DNA from: Halorubellus sp. JP-L1
GTDB taxonomy: Archaea; Halobacteriota; Halobacteria; Halobacteriales; Natrialbaceae
DNA length: 64,000 nt
Direction of reading: 5' to 3'
Assembly: GCF_011440375.1 (NCBI RefSeq)
Contig: NZ_JAAOIR010000001.1
Span: forward strand, 620,001 to 684,000
Shown: positions 17,933 to 26,482 of the stretch, piece after piece
Layout: each line of letters begins with the position of its first letter
How positions within the stretch are numbered: the stretch's first letter is position 1
Made by a program: the position numbers and the translations under genes
Notes under the pieces: generated by a model
Database searches by the model: none
The model's input: only the letters and a program-made list of their open reading frames with translations
What the model was told of the DNA's origin: nothing

Positions 17933-18706
17933 TCAGCGCGTGCGGTGTCTGTCGACCGGCTGCCCGTACTCGACGTCGACGGTCCCCGGTGTCGGCTGCG
18001 AGAGCCAGAGGACGCCGTCTGCGAGCGCGGCGATCTCGTCGACGGTCGCCTGGTCGTGCGCGGTGTAGTCGATGCCGAGCAGGCAGACGCCGCCGTTCGT
18101 TCGCATGCCGACGAGCCGCTCCAGGACCGCGCGAACGCGCTCGGTGGGTGTCGACTCGAGGATCGGCGTCAGCGAGCGGACGACGAGGTGCCGGTCGGTG
18201 TCGGCCGCGATGGGGTGGTCGGTGAGGTCCGAGAGCGCGACTGCGAGCCGTTCGAGGTCGCCGGGCGCGGGCGTGAAGATCGTCGGGACCTCGTCGTAGA
18301 CGGCGTCGAGCGACTGGACCTCAGACGCCGTGTCGACGACCTCGAGGTTCGCGTCGTGAGCGTCGGCCGAATCGGACGCATCGGTCGCATCGGCGGCATC
18401 GGCCGCGTCGGCCGAATCGGACGCATCGGTCGCATCGGCGGCATCGGCCGCGTCGGTCGCGTCGGCCGCATGGGCCGCGAAGTAGTCGTACGTCTCGATG
18501 GCGCGACTCGCGCTCTCGGCCGTGGTCACGATGACGGCCGTGTCGTCGGCTTCGACCACGTGCGAGAGCGCCTGCAGTCCGAACGCGAATTCGGCGGGGC
18601 GTCCGGGGCAGGCGACGAGCAGCGTCTGGCCGTCGGCGAGCGTGTTCGGGAGACTGTCCGGGGAGACGACCGGCAGAGCTTCGAGAGCGCGATCGTCGGA
18701 CGGCAT
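17933..18706 (-). CDS. DUF7504-like protein with acidic Ala/Asp/Ser/Thr repeat insert
   Basis: 257 residues. The fold resembles a RecA/KaiC-like half: LADGQTLLVACPGRPAEFAFG near the N-terminus in place of a Walker A (no GKS/T), DTAVIVTTAES, and a C-terminal strand-helix series ending VEYGQPVDRH. Between residues 80 and 116 is an insert made of ADAADATDASDSADA repeated twice (45-bp DNA repeat at 18366-18455), likely a disordered acidic linker. I associate the flanks with the haloarchaeal DUF7504 family; its function is unknown. Confidence 0.72.
   Translation of the reverse strand: MPSDDRALEALPVVSPDSLPNTLADGQTLLVACPGRPAEFAFGLQALSHVVEADDTAVIVTTAESASRAIETYDYFAAHAADATDAADAADATDASDSADAADAADATDASDSADAHDANLEVVDTASEVQSLDAVYDEVPTIFTPAPGDLERLAVALSDLTDHPIAADTDRHLVVRSLTPILESTPTERVRAVLERLVGMRTNGGVCLLGIDYTAHDQATVDEIAALADGVLWLSQPTPGTVDVEYGQPVDRHRTR
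18366..18455. repeat. two tandem 45-bp repeats inside a coding region
   Basis: Units at 18366 and 18411, period 45, in frame with the DUF7504-like gene; each encodes a 15-residue acidic segment. The surrounding codons are built of the same GCATCGG/GCGTCGG words, so the region can expand or contract by slippage. Confidence 0.8.
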
Positions 18707-19475
18707 CGGTCACGCACCTCCGTCCGCGAGGACGCGTCCCGCGGAGTCGGTCGACGTGCGACGCGCGGCCAGTTCGATTCGATCGGTCGACGGACGTGAG
18801 CGTGGGTCGGTCATGAGTGGTGGACACGTGTGTTCGAGTCCCGTCGCGGGAGACCACCGCCACCGGAGCGGACCGGCGATCGAAGCGGTACGTCGCAGAG
18901 AGATGAGCTCGCCGGGCCGCGAGCCCACCGATGGGCTACCGGAGAAAGGACGGGACACGCCCGGTTTCTCCCCGAAACTATCGCCGGTCGGAGTATATAC
19001 GTTTCGTTCGGGTCGGTGCAGGCTCCGCTTTCGTTCGAGTCGGTGCGGGCTCATCGGCGTCCAGTACGCACGCGTCGGCGGACGCCGACCGGGGAACCGA
19101 TCGGCGCAGAGAGCGAGCGGAGCCAGCGGTTGAAACCCCAAGCACTAAGCGGTGCCCAGTGCAACCGTGGCGTGTCCCTGGACGAGTAGCGAGGCGTCCA
19201 CCCAGTACGAGGCGAGTCGCCCGATGAAGCCCACGTGGCCGAGGGCTGGAAACGCCACCGCAGCGCGCGAGTGCGTCGCTGCTGGAGACCGTTGACCCGC
19301 GCTAGCCATCGCGGGACTGCACGACTCGTCGGTCCGTCCGGTGCGGCCGGCGCGGACCAACCTGCTGTTCGGCGTCGCCGATCGCGCGGTAACGAGTCGG
19401 TACCGTCGCGCCTTCGACGTCGACCGTTCGAGAAGGGGACGAAGAACTTTCCTCGTCGATGTGGTGGCTAGTGAC
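18707..19475. other. 769-bp stretch without a convincing gene
   Basis: Frames here have arginine-rich, shadow-like composition. A TATA-like GTATATACG occurs at about 18981-18989, followed by an imperfect duplicated 30-bp word (TTCG(T)TCG(G/A)GTCGGTGC(A/G)GGCTC) at about 19005-19052. A TTGAAACCCC string with many short inverted repeats follows at 19130-19260. It could hold an untranslated RNA or a decayed gene, but I cannot support either. Confidence 0.45.
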
Positions 19476-20294
19476 ATGGGTTCCACGACGGACTTCGACA
19501 GCGACCGGCGTCGACAGATCTACGAGTACGTCGAACGGAACGGCGCCGTCGACCCGGAGACGGCGCGACGGAACCTCCTCGTCCAGGCGCCGTCGAACTC
19601 GAAGCCGGCGCGCTCGGGCGCGGAACTCGACCCGTCAATCCCGATGCCGCCCGGCGTGTTCGCGGAGCACGTCGCCGGACTCGAGGACGAGGGCTACCTC
19701 GCGGAGCGCGACGGGAAGCTCAGGGTCGCGCACCCCGTCGAGGCCGACGCGACGACGGTCACGGTCGAGGACGTCGAGGACGACGGCATCGAGGACGCCG
19801 AGGCGACGGTGCGCGCCGCAGTACAGGAGGACATCGAGGGCATCGTCGACGTGGTCGAGACCATCGCCGTGGCGGACGAGTACGTCGTCGCGTCGCGGCT
19901 GGCGTCGGACGTGACCCGAGAGGAGGTATTGCTCAGGCAGAACGACCGCGAGGACCGCGTGTTCTTCGTCGCGACCGTCGACGACGAGATCGTCGGGTGG
20001 CTGCACGTCGAGGCCGTGCAGGTGCCGATGATGGACCACACCGCACAGCTGACCGTCGGCGTCCTCGAGGCGTACCGCGGGCACGGTATCGGGTCGACGC
20101 TCATGGAGCACGGGCTGGACTGGGCGCGCGACCGCGGGCTCCGGAAGGTGTACCAGAACGTGCCGGCGTCGAACGAACGCGCCATCGCGTTCCTCGAGAA
20201 CGCGGGCTGGGCGGTCGAGTCGACGCGCGAGGACCACTACTGCATCGACGACGCGTTCGTCGACGAGGCCCAGCTCGCGATCTGGCTGGAGTAA
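19476..20294 (+). CDS. GNAT N-acetyltransferase with N-terminal helical/winged domain
   Basis: 272 residues from ATG 19476. Residues 1-85 look like a helix-turn-helix reader (RRQIYEYVERNGAVDPETARRNLL, then FAEHVAGLEDEGYLAERDGKLRV). From about residue 105 a GNAT domain shows VRAAVQEDIEGIVD, the strand VFFVATVDDEIVGWLHVE and the acetyl-CoA loop VLEAYRGHGIGSTLMEHGLDWA (the Q/R-x-x-G-x-G/A pattern as RGHGIG). YQNVPASNERAIAFLENAGW closes the fold. The acceptor may be a small molecule or protein. Confidence 0.85.
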   Translation: MGSTTDFDSDRRRQIYEYVERNGAVDPETARRNLLVQAPSNSKPARSGAELDPSIPMPPGVFAEHVAGLEDEGYLAERDGKLRVAHPVEADATTVTVEDVEDDGIEDAEATVRAAVQEDIEGIVDVVETIAVADEYVVASRLASDVTREEVLLRQNDREDRVFFVATVDDEIVGWLHVEAVQVPMMDHTAQLTVGVLEAYRGHGIGSTLMEHGLDWARDRGLRKVYQNVPASNERAIAFLENAGWAVESTREDHYCIDDAFVDEAQLAIWLE

Positions 20295-20476
20295 CTCGCG
20301 ACGGAAAGTTGATCGACCAGTGGTAGCAAGGGGTTACGGGTCGCGACGGGGACGGCTCGTCCCCGTGAACGATCGTCGCGCGAGCGTCCGAAGGGCATCG
20401 TCGGGTTCCGGTAGCGGTCGTGTATGGCGATGAACGCTCTGTGGGCTATTTTCCCCGTCGGAGCGTCCGTCGACGT

Positions 20477-21118
20477 ATGTCGGACGATCCAGTACGACGT
20501 CGCACGGTTCTGCGAACGCTCGGGGCGAGCGCAGCAGCGGGTACCATCGGCCTCGCCGGCTGTTCCGGCCCCAGTGACGGGAACGGGGAAGGAAACGATG
20601 GCGGGGCCGAGAATGGCGACGGTGCCGGTGACGCCACCGAGACGGACGCCGGCGACACCGAGACCGACGGTGACGGGGACGAAACCGGGACCGACGGCAA
20701 CGGTGGCGACGGAGTCGCCGGGTCGGAGTACCCGGACCTGGACGAGTGGCTGACGACCGAGAGCGTCGGCGCGGCCGCCCCGAACTACGACGGGTCGGTC
20801 GTCGACGAGCGCGACGCGGACGCGCTCGAGATCGCCGTCGGCGCGGGCGAGAACGGACTGGCGTTCGACCCGCCGGCGGTCGTCGTCTCCACGGGGACGA
20901 CGGTCACGTGGGAGTGGACCGGCGAAGGGGGCGCGCACAACGTCGAGGCCGAACCCGGCGAGCAGATCGACGCGTCCGACTACGAGTTCTCCTCCGGGGA
21001 CCCCGTCGAGAGCGACAGCGAGACGTTCGAGCAGACGATGGATTCCGCCGGCGTCGCGCTCTATCACTGCGAGCCACACCTCTCCGTCGGCATGAAGGGC
21101 GGCGTCGCGGTCGAGTGA
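20477..21118 (+). CDS. halocyanin-like blue copper lipoprotein
   Basis: 213 residues from ATG 20477. The lead MSDDPVRRRTVLRTLGASAA carries arginines and ends in a lipobox-like LAGCSG, so the mature protein is probably lipid-anchored outside the cell. A Gly/Asp/Glu/Thr-rich linker of about 60 residues follows. The cupredoxin domain has all four type I copper ligands: the His of GGAHNVE and Cys, His and Met in YHCEPHLSVGMKG. It would carry electrons at the outer membrane face. Confidence 0.93.
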   Translation: MSDDPVRRRTVLRTLGASAAAGTIGLAGCSGPSDGNGEGNDGGAENGDGAGDATETDAGDTETDGDGDETGTDGNGGDGVAGSEYPDLDEWLTTESVGAAAPNYDGSVVDERDADALEIAVGAGENGLAFDPPAVVVSTGTTVTWEWTGEGGAHNVEAEPGEQIDASDYEFSSGDPVESDSETFEQTMDSAGVALYHCEPHLSVGMKGGVAVE

Positions 21119-21266
21119 GCCATCGAGCGAGCGCGCCCGCGCTCCCCGTCGCGATGCGTGCGCTCCCCGTCGCGATGCTCGCGCACCTCACGCGGGAATC
21201 TCAGGAATCATACAGGAACGCGTTTCAGGGACCGCTTTTCCCGGTTCCCGTGCTACGACGAGTACG

Positions 21267-21851
21267 ATGACGATGCTCAGTGAGGACGCACCGACGGTGG
21301 TGGCGCTCTGTGGCAGTCGACGCGACGCGAGCAAGACCAGGGTCGCGCTCCACGCGACGCTCGACGCGGCCCGCGAACGCGGCGCGGAGACGCGCCTCGT
21401 CGACCTGGACGCGTACGACCTCCCGCCGTTCGACGCCGACGACGGCGACGCCGGCGACGCACCGACGCTCCGCGACATCGTCGACGACGCGGACGCGATC
21501 GTCCTCGGCACCCCGAACTACCACGGGTCGTACTCGGGCGTGCTCAAGAACGCACTGGACTACCTCGGACGCGACGAGTTCGCCGGGAAGACCATCGGCC
21601 TCCTCGAGGTCGCGGGCGGGACCTTCCCGGGGAGCGCGCTCGCGCACCTCCGCACGGTCGCCCGCACGCTGAACGCGTGGACGCTCCCCGTCGAGGTCGC
21701 CGTCCCGTCCTCGCACTCGACGGTTCGCGCGGACGGCATCGCCGACGACGATGTCGCCGCCCGCGTCGAGCAACTCGGCCGCGACGTCGTCGATTACGCG
21801 CGCGTCGACGAGCACCCGGAAATCCGGCGCGCGCCAGCGACCGGCGACTGA
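21267..21851 (+). CDS. NADPH-dependent FMN reductase family protein
   Basis: 194 residues; ATG 21273 two codons on is an alternative. The flavodoxin-like fold starts VVALCGSRRDASKTRVALHATL, with the phosphate-binding loop GSRRDASKT. The family marker GTPNYHGSYSGVLKNALDYL binds the FMN ring, and VAGGTFPGSALAHLRTV ends the domain. Such proteins reduce flavins, quinones or azo compounds with NAD(P)H. It is soluble. It stands alone between the halocyanin and phosphotransferase genes on the same strand. Confidence 0.9.
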   Translation: MTMLSEDAPTVVALCGSRRDASKTRVALHATLDAARERGAETRLVDLDAYDLPPFDADDGDAGDAPTLRDIVDDADAIVLGTPNYHGSYSGVLKNALDYLGRDEFAGKTIGLLEVAGGTFPGSALAHLRTVARTLNAWTLPVEVAVPSSHSTVRADGIADDDVAARVEQLGRDVVDYARVDEHPEIRRAPATGD

Positions 21852-21932
21852 CAGGCCCACGGTGGCGTGTTGCATGCCAGCGGGTCGCGAGGCACCCAAA
21901 GGTTTCTGCCGGTGGCCGCGCCTCCCTCTCTC

Positions 21933-23012
21933 ATGACCGACGCGGAGGGACCTGGTGGAGCGGTCGACGACGCGACGGTGCGCGAGATGGTCGCCGCGCT
22001 CCGGCCGGCGTGGACCGTGCGCGGCGTCGAGCGTAGCGAGCACGGCACGGACTTCGTCGCGACGCTCGACGTGGAGACGCCGACCGGCGACCGTCGCGTC
22101 GTCCTGAAGGCGACGACCGCCGACCTCGTCGACCCCGAGGTCGCTCGCTCGGAACCGCGCCTGTTCGAGTTCGTCGCCAGCGAGACCCAGATCCCGGTCC
22201 CGGACGTGTACGGGTTCTGTGACGCCCACGACGACCTCCCCGCGCCGTTCTACCTCGCCGAGCACGTCCCAGGCGAGACGTACGAGGGCGACGCGAGCGC
22301 GCTCTCGGCGGCCGCCCAGCGACGCGTGATCGAGGCCGCGGCCGAGCACCTCGCGGCACTCCACGAGTGCGGGCCGCTTCCCGCGGTCGGCACCGTCGGC
22401 GTCCACGACGGCGACCTCGCGGTGCTCGACACCGACGACCACCCCCGGTACGAGGACGACCGCGAGCAGCTCCACGACGACTGCATGGAGACCATCGACG
22501 CGCTCGAGGACGGCGGCTACTTCCCCGAACTCGCCGAGGACCCCCGGCGGTTCGCCGACCTCGCCGACGACCTCCGCGCGCACGTCGAAGAGACCGTGCG
22601 AGCGCTCTCCGAACCGGATCCACCGACGTACTGCCACTGGGACTACCGGTACGGGAACCTCCTCGTGGACCCCGACACCGGCGCGACGAACGCCGTCCTC
22701 GACTGGGCGAACCTCAGCGCGCGCGAACCCGCGAACAACCTCGCGAACGCCGAGTTCCACCTCCTCGACGCGGACGACCCCGACGAGTCGACCCTCGAAG
22801 CGCGCCGCGACCTGTTCCGGCGTACGTACCGCGACGCCCGCAGCGACGACTGGGCGTTCACCGACGCCGTCCGCGACCGCATAGCCGCCTACGAGTTCGG
22901 CGCGCGCCTCGGCGCGATGGCCTGTCTCCCGCTCTGGTACCGGGACGCCACGCCCGCCGAACGCGACGCCGTCGAAGCCGAACACCGCGAGTTCGTCCAC
23001 GAACGCATCTAA
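21933..23012 (+). CDS. aminoglycoside-phosphotransferase-fold kinase
   Basis: 359 residues from ATG 21933. The kinase-like fold shows the ATP-binding Lys (RRVVLKATT), the hinge FYLAEHVPGETYEG, the catalytic Brenner motif YCHWDYRYGNLLVD (His-x-Asp-x4-Asn) and the metal motif VLDWANLSAREP. This is the APH/choline-kinase family; bacterial and archaeal members phosphorylate many small alcohols, so drug resistance should not be assumed. It is preceded by 81 bases of spacer after the FMN reductase. Confidence 0.87.
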   Translation: MTDAEGPGGAVDDATVREMVAALRPAWTVRGVERSEHGTDFVATLDVETPTGDRRVVLKATTADLVDPEVARSEPRLFEFVASETQIPVPDVYGFCDAHDDLPAPFYLAEHVPGETYEGDASALSAAAQRRVIEAAAEHLAALHECGPLPAVGTVGVHDGDLAVLDTDDHPRYEDDREQLHDDCMETIDALEDGGYFPELAEDPRRFADLADDLRAHVEETVRALSEPDPPTYCHWDYRYGNLLVDPDTGATNAVLDWANLSAREPANNLANAEFHLLDADDPDESTLEARRDLFRRTYRDARSDDWAFTDAVRDRIAAYEFGARLGAMACLPLWYRDATPAERDAVEAEHREFVHERI

Positions 23013-23126
23013 CCGCACGCTCCCGGGACGAGAGCAACAACTCCGTTCGGCCGACGCCCCGCCTGTGGTCGTGGTAGCGCGTCTCGCGCAAGTCTTAATG
23101 GTCCCCCGGCATTCAGTACGGTCGCA

Positions 23127-23321
23127 ATGGCAGAAGGCGAAGTTGATTTCTTCAACGACACTGGCGGCTACGGTTTCATCTCGACGGACGAAGCGGACGA
23201 CGACGTGTTCTTCCACATGGAAGACGTCGGCGGCCCGGACCTCGAAGAGGGACAGCAGGTCGAGTTCAGCATCGAGCAGGCGGACAAGGGTCCGCGTGCG
23301 ACGAACCTGACGCGACTTTAA
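23127..23321 (+). CDS. cold-shock domain protein (CspA family)
   Basis: 64 residues, a single cold-shock OB fold. RNP1 is GGYGFIST and RNP2 is DVFFHMED, the two nucleic-acid-binding strands. It binds single-stranded RNA or DNA as a chaperone. A TATA-like TCTTAATG at 23093-23100 gives a nearly leaderless transcript. The usual leading Lys of bacterial CspA is replaced by acidic residues (MAEGEVDFFN), an expected halophilic change. Confidence 0.95.
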   Translation: MAEGEVDFFNDTGGYGFISTDEADDDVFFHMEDVGGPDLEEGQQVEFSIEQADKGPRATNLTRL

Positions 23322-23559
23322 ACTCGGTTTCCGACCCGCCGTCGGTGTCGTTCGATGCGGTTTCGAAGGCGATTCGCGGCGACGACGATTCCGTTCTGAC
23401 GGGGTAACACTCGTCACACACACTATCACTCGACAGCGCGAGCGCCGAGGTTCGACTCGGAGCGACGCGCTATCGACGATTCCGTACTCGGAGCGAATCG
23501 GTAGCGTGCGGTTGCGAGTTCACCGATAGCGAGATATCGTCTCCCGACGATTCTTCGGC

Positions 23560-24459
23560 ATGAACGAGACGACGAGTACGACCGCCGCGATCCGGCGTCG
23601 GTCGCCCGAGGAGACGTTCGCCCTGTTGGGCGACGACACGCGAATCGCCATCCTCCGAGCGATGGGCGAGGCGCCCGAGGACGCGCTGTCGTTCTCCGCG
23701 CTCCGCGAGCGCGTCGGCACCGAGGACTCCGGGCAGTTCAACTACCACCTCCGGAAGCTCGTCGGGTCCTTCGTCCGGAAGGCCGCGGACGGCTACGAGT
23801 TGACGTACGCCGGGCGACAGATCGTCGGCGCGATGCACGCCGGGACGTACACGGCGAACGCGACCGTCGACTCGCTGCCCGTCGACGGCGCGTGCCCGTT
23901 CTGCGGGGCCGCGATCGAGGCGTCGTACGCCGACGAGACGGTGTCGACGTCCTGTACGAGTTGCGGGGAGTGGTTCAACGAGTTCTCGTTCCCGCCGGGG
24001 AGTCTGGACCAGTTCGACGGCGCGGCGTTACCGCTCGCGTTCGACCGGTGGATGCTGCACGTCGTCGACGGCGTCCTCGCCGGGTTCTGTCACACGTGCG
24101 CGGGACGGATGACCGGGCGCGTCGTCGTGGGCGACGCCGAGGACGGGGCGTTCGCCGGGCAGCCCGCGCACCTGGAGTTCGCGTGCGGGCGCTGTGGCGA
24201 CCGCGTCCGGACCGGCGGAGCGACGCCGGTCACGATGCATCCCGCCGTCGAGGGGTTCCTGTACGAGCACGGACTGGACGTGCACCGCCAGCCGTCGTGG
24301 GCGGTCTGGCAGGACGTCCCGGTGCCGTCGGTCGACGTCGTCTCGCACGACCCGCCCCGGCTCCGGGTCGTCGTCGCGCACGAGGGCGAGCGCGTCGTCG
24401 CGACCGTCGAGTCGGACGCGACCGTGAGCGACCTGCGTCGGGAACCTGTCGGAGACTGA
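23560..24459 (+). CDS. ArsR-type HTH regulator with zinc-ribbon region
   Basis: 299 residues. The first 90 form a winged helix: EETFALLGDDTRIAILRAM, FSALRERVGTEDSGQFNYHLRKL as the recognition helix, then a wing ending TYAGRQIVGAM. The rest has three Cys pairs (CPFC with CTSC, then CHTC, then CGRC), consistent with two zinc-binding ribbons, and no effector enzyme motif. In haloarchaea this layout belongs to the DUF7351-type ArsR regulators. The target is unknown; no partner gene is adjacent. Confidence 0.83.
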   Translation: MNETTSTTAAIRRRSPEETFALLGDDTRIAILRAMGEAPEDALSFSALRERVGTEDSGQFNYHLRKLVGSFVRKAADGYELTYAGRQIVGAMHAGTYTANATVDSLPVDGACPFCGAAIEASYADETVSTSCTSCGEWFNEFSFPPGSLDQFDGAALPLAFDRWMLHVVDGVLAGFCHTCAGRMTGRVVVGDAEDGAFAGQPAHLEFACGRCGDRVRTGGATPVTMHPAVEGFLYEHGLDVHRQPSWAVWQDVPVPSVDVVSHDPPRLRVVVAHEGERVVATVESDATVSDLRREPVGD

Positions 24460-24591
24460 CGCAGAGTGCGGGAACTGCCGGTGAGAAGGCAGGGGCAGTC
24501 ACCGCTGGAGGGGCACCGACTCGACCTCGAACCGGTTCCGTGAGGTGTTCGTTCGGAAGGATTAGGGTCACGGGGGCGCTTGTCCACGGCG

Positions 24592-25506
24592 ATGAAGCGA
24601 CGAAGCGTCGTCGGGGGACTGGTGTCGCTGTCGCTCGCGGGATGCCTCCGGTTGACTGACTCCGGAGGGACGGCCACGAACACGGGGGCGTCGGCGAGCA
24701 TCGAGACCGCGTCGCGGACCACCGCGGCGACGTCGACCAACGCGGACGCGGCCTCGACGGAGTCGTCGGTAGAGGCCACCCGCGAACCGGGCGTGTACGC
24801 GAAAGTCGTCGAGGCACCCGAGCCGTTCGTCCTGGGTCGAACGCAGCGCATCGCCGTTCGCGTGGAGAACGACCGTGACGTCGAGTTCGACGGCGAGATC
24901 GAGTTGCGTCTCGACGGCGAGCTGCGAGCCATCGAATCCGTCACGCTCAGATCTCGGACCGCGGCGACCGTCGCGTTCGATCTGACCGTCGAGTCCCTCG
25001 AGACCCACTCCATGCGATTGGTCGTTACGGGCGCGTCCACGGAGGAGGTGCTCGTCGACGGGTCTCTCCCCCCGGCGCGACACGCCGTCACGGTCGACTG
25101 GGGTGCGTCGTACGTGCCCAGCGACGACCCGGACTCCGATTCGACGGACGACCGCAGGCTCGCGTTCTACTGTCGCGAGCTCGTGCTCGAACGCGCCGGG
25201 GAAGCCATCGAGACGTACGACGTCGGCGTGATCGAGGACGAACCGAGGCGACTCGAGGGGACGTACGACCCGGAGGAGAACGACGGCGAGAAGTGGCGCT
25301 GGTTCGGTGGCCCCGAGCAGCGGACCGTCGTCGGGTTCGAGGAGGGCCTCCTGGCGAACGCGGACGCGCTCCGGTTCGTCGGGCACGTATCACCGGAGCC
25401 GGACGAGATGCCCGTGACTGCGGAGGTCGGCGACCGCCAGACGGATCAGCGGACCTGGACCGAATCGACGGACGAGTACGTCGTCTCCATCGCGGTCGAC
25501 CAGTAG
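24592..25506 (+). CDS. lipoprotein of unknown function (first of two paralogues)
   Basis: 304 residues from ATG 24592. MKRRSVVGGLVSLSLAGCLRL is a lipoprotein signal with the Cys at the lipobox. A Thr/Ser/Ala-rich linker follows to about residue 60, then a beta-rich domain with a CARDB-like rhythm. The C-terminal domain shares the core RWFGG...TVVGFE with the next gene, so the two arose by duplication. No catalytic residues are obvious. It probably binds something outside the cell. Confidence 0.8.
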   Translation: MKRRSVVGGLVSLSLAGCLRLTDSGGTATNTGASASIETASRTTAATSTNADAASTESSVEATREPGVYAKVVEAPEPFVLGRTQRIAVRVENDRDVEFDGEIELRLDGELRAIESVTLRSRTAATVAFDLTVESLETHSMRLVVTGASTEEVLVDGSLPPARHAVTVDWGASYVPSDDPDSDSTDDRRLAFYCRELVLERAGEAIETYDVGVIEDEPRRLEGTYDPEENDGEKWRWFGGPEQRTVVGFEEGLLANADALRFVGHVSPEPDEMPVTAEVGDRQTDQRTWTESTDEYVVSIAVDQ

Positions 25507-25614
25507 CGTCGCCGCACGCTCGAGCGAGCGGTCCGCTCGCTGCGAGTCAGCCGTCCCGTCCCCGAGCACGGACGGACGGAACTTTTAGGTCACGAGGCTG
25601 GTACCTACCTACGA

Positions 25615-26469
25615 ATGAAACGAAGGGGAGTGCTTGGGGCGCTGGTCCCGACGGTGGTCGGGGGGTGTCTCCGGCTCGAGGGCGGCCGGGGGACGAGCAC
25701 TGGCGAGTCGACGGTTCGGGGGGAGTCGATCACTACGGCGCCCGCGTCGACCGCGGAGGTGACGACGACTGCATCCGAGCTGGTCGCGTCGGCGGAGATG
25801 ACCGAACAGATAGGGAGCGCGACAGCTGGCGAGATCACCGTCCACATAGACAACAGCGCGGCGACGTCGTTCGACGGCGAATTGCTGTTGCTGTTCGACC
25901 GCGAGGTCCAGTCGACGCAGTCGGTGACCGTCGACGCGGGAGCGGAGACGACGGCCGTGGTCCCGGTGGACGCGCTCGACGTCGGCGAACGGACGGTCTC
26001 CGTCGAGTTGCGCGCATCGGACCGCCGCGAGGTCGTGTTCGAGGAGACGCTCGGAACGCCCACGACCCCCCTCGCGCTCGAGTGGGGGGCCGATTACTCG
26101 CCGTCGCACAGAACGCGGGCGTGGTCGTACGTCTGCTACGAGATCGCCATCGAGTCGCCGACCGGGACGCTCGCGACCTACAACGTCGGTGGCCCCGAAG
26201 AAGGCCTCACGTTCTACGGAGGGACGTACCGGTTCAATCCGGAGCAGCGACAAGACGTCAGCCGCTGGTTCGGTGGGAGCGCCCGTGGAACCGTCATGGG
26301 GTTCGAGGACGTCGACCTCGAGGCGGCGACGACGATGCGGTTGACCGGGCATCTCGCGAAGACGATCGACTCGCTCCCCGTGGTGTGTCGGATGAGTGGC
26401 CTCGAGGTCGCCGAACGGACGTGGGAACGCGACGGCGAGCATACGATACCGTTGACGCTGTTCGAGTGA
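25615..26469 (+). CDS. lipoprotein of unknown function (second of two paralogues)
   Basis: 284 residues with the signal MKRRGVLGALVPTVVGGCLRL and lipobox Cys. After a Thr/Ser-rich linker there is a beta domain (GEITVHIDNSAATSFDGELL), then the C-terminal domain with WGADYSPS, SYVCYEIAIESPTG and RWFGGSARGTVMGFED, parallel to the preceding lipoprotein. The 108-bp spacer has a TTTTAGGT TATA-like element about 26 bases before the ATG, so it likely has its own promoter. Confidence 0.8.
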   Translation: MKRRGVLGALVPTVVGGCLRLEGGRGTSTGESTVRGESITTAPASTAEVTTTASELVASAEMTEQIGSATAGEITVHIDNSAATSFDGELLLLFDREVQSTQSVTVDAGAETTAVVPVDALDVGERTVSVELRASDRREVVFEETLGTPTTPLALEWGADYSPSHRTRAWSYVCYEIAIESPTGTLATYNVGGPEEGLTFYGGTYRFNPEQRQDVSRWFGGSARGTVMGFEDVDLEAATTMRLTGHLAKTIDSLPVVCRMSGLEVAERTWERDGEHTIPLTLFE

Positions 26470-26482
26470 CCGCTCGCGGTCC

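Noticed and set aside
19130-19280. possible decayed transposase C-terminus or RNA gene
   Set aside because: Short frames and palindromes suggested it, but I could not match a known insertion sequence or RNase P/7S core.
21933-23012. aminoglycoside resistance gene
   Set aside because: The kinase fold is shared by many metabolic kinases; nothing points to drug substrates.
21225-23429. 734-codon open frame on the minus strand
   Set aside because: Antisense to the FMN reductase, phosphotransferase and cold-shock genes, whose family motifs are clear.
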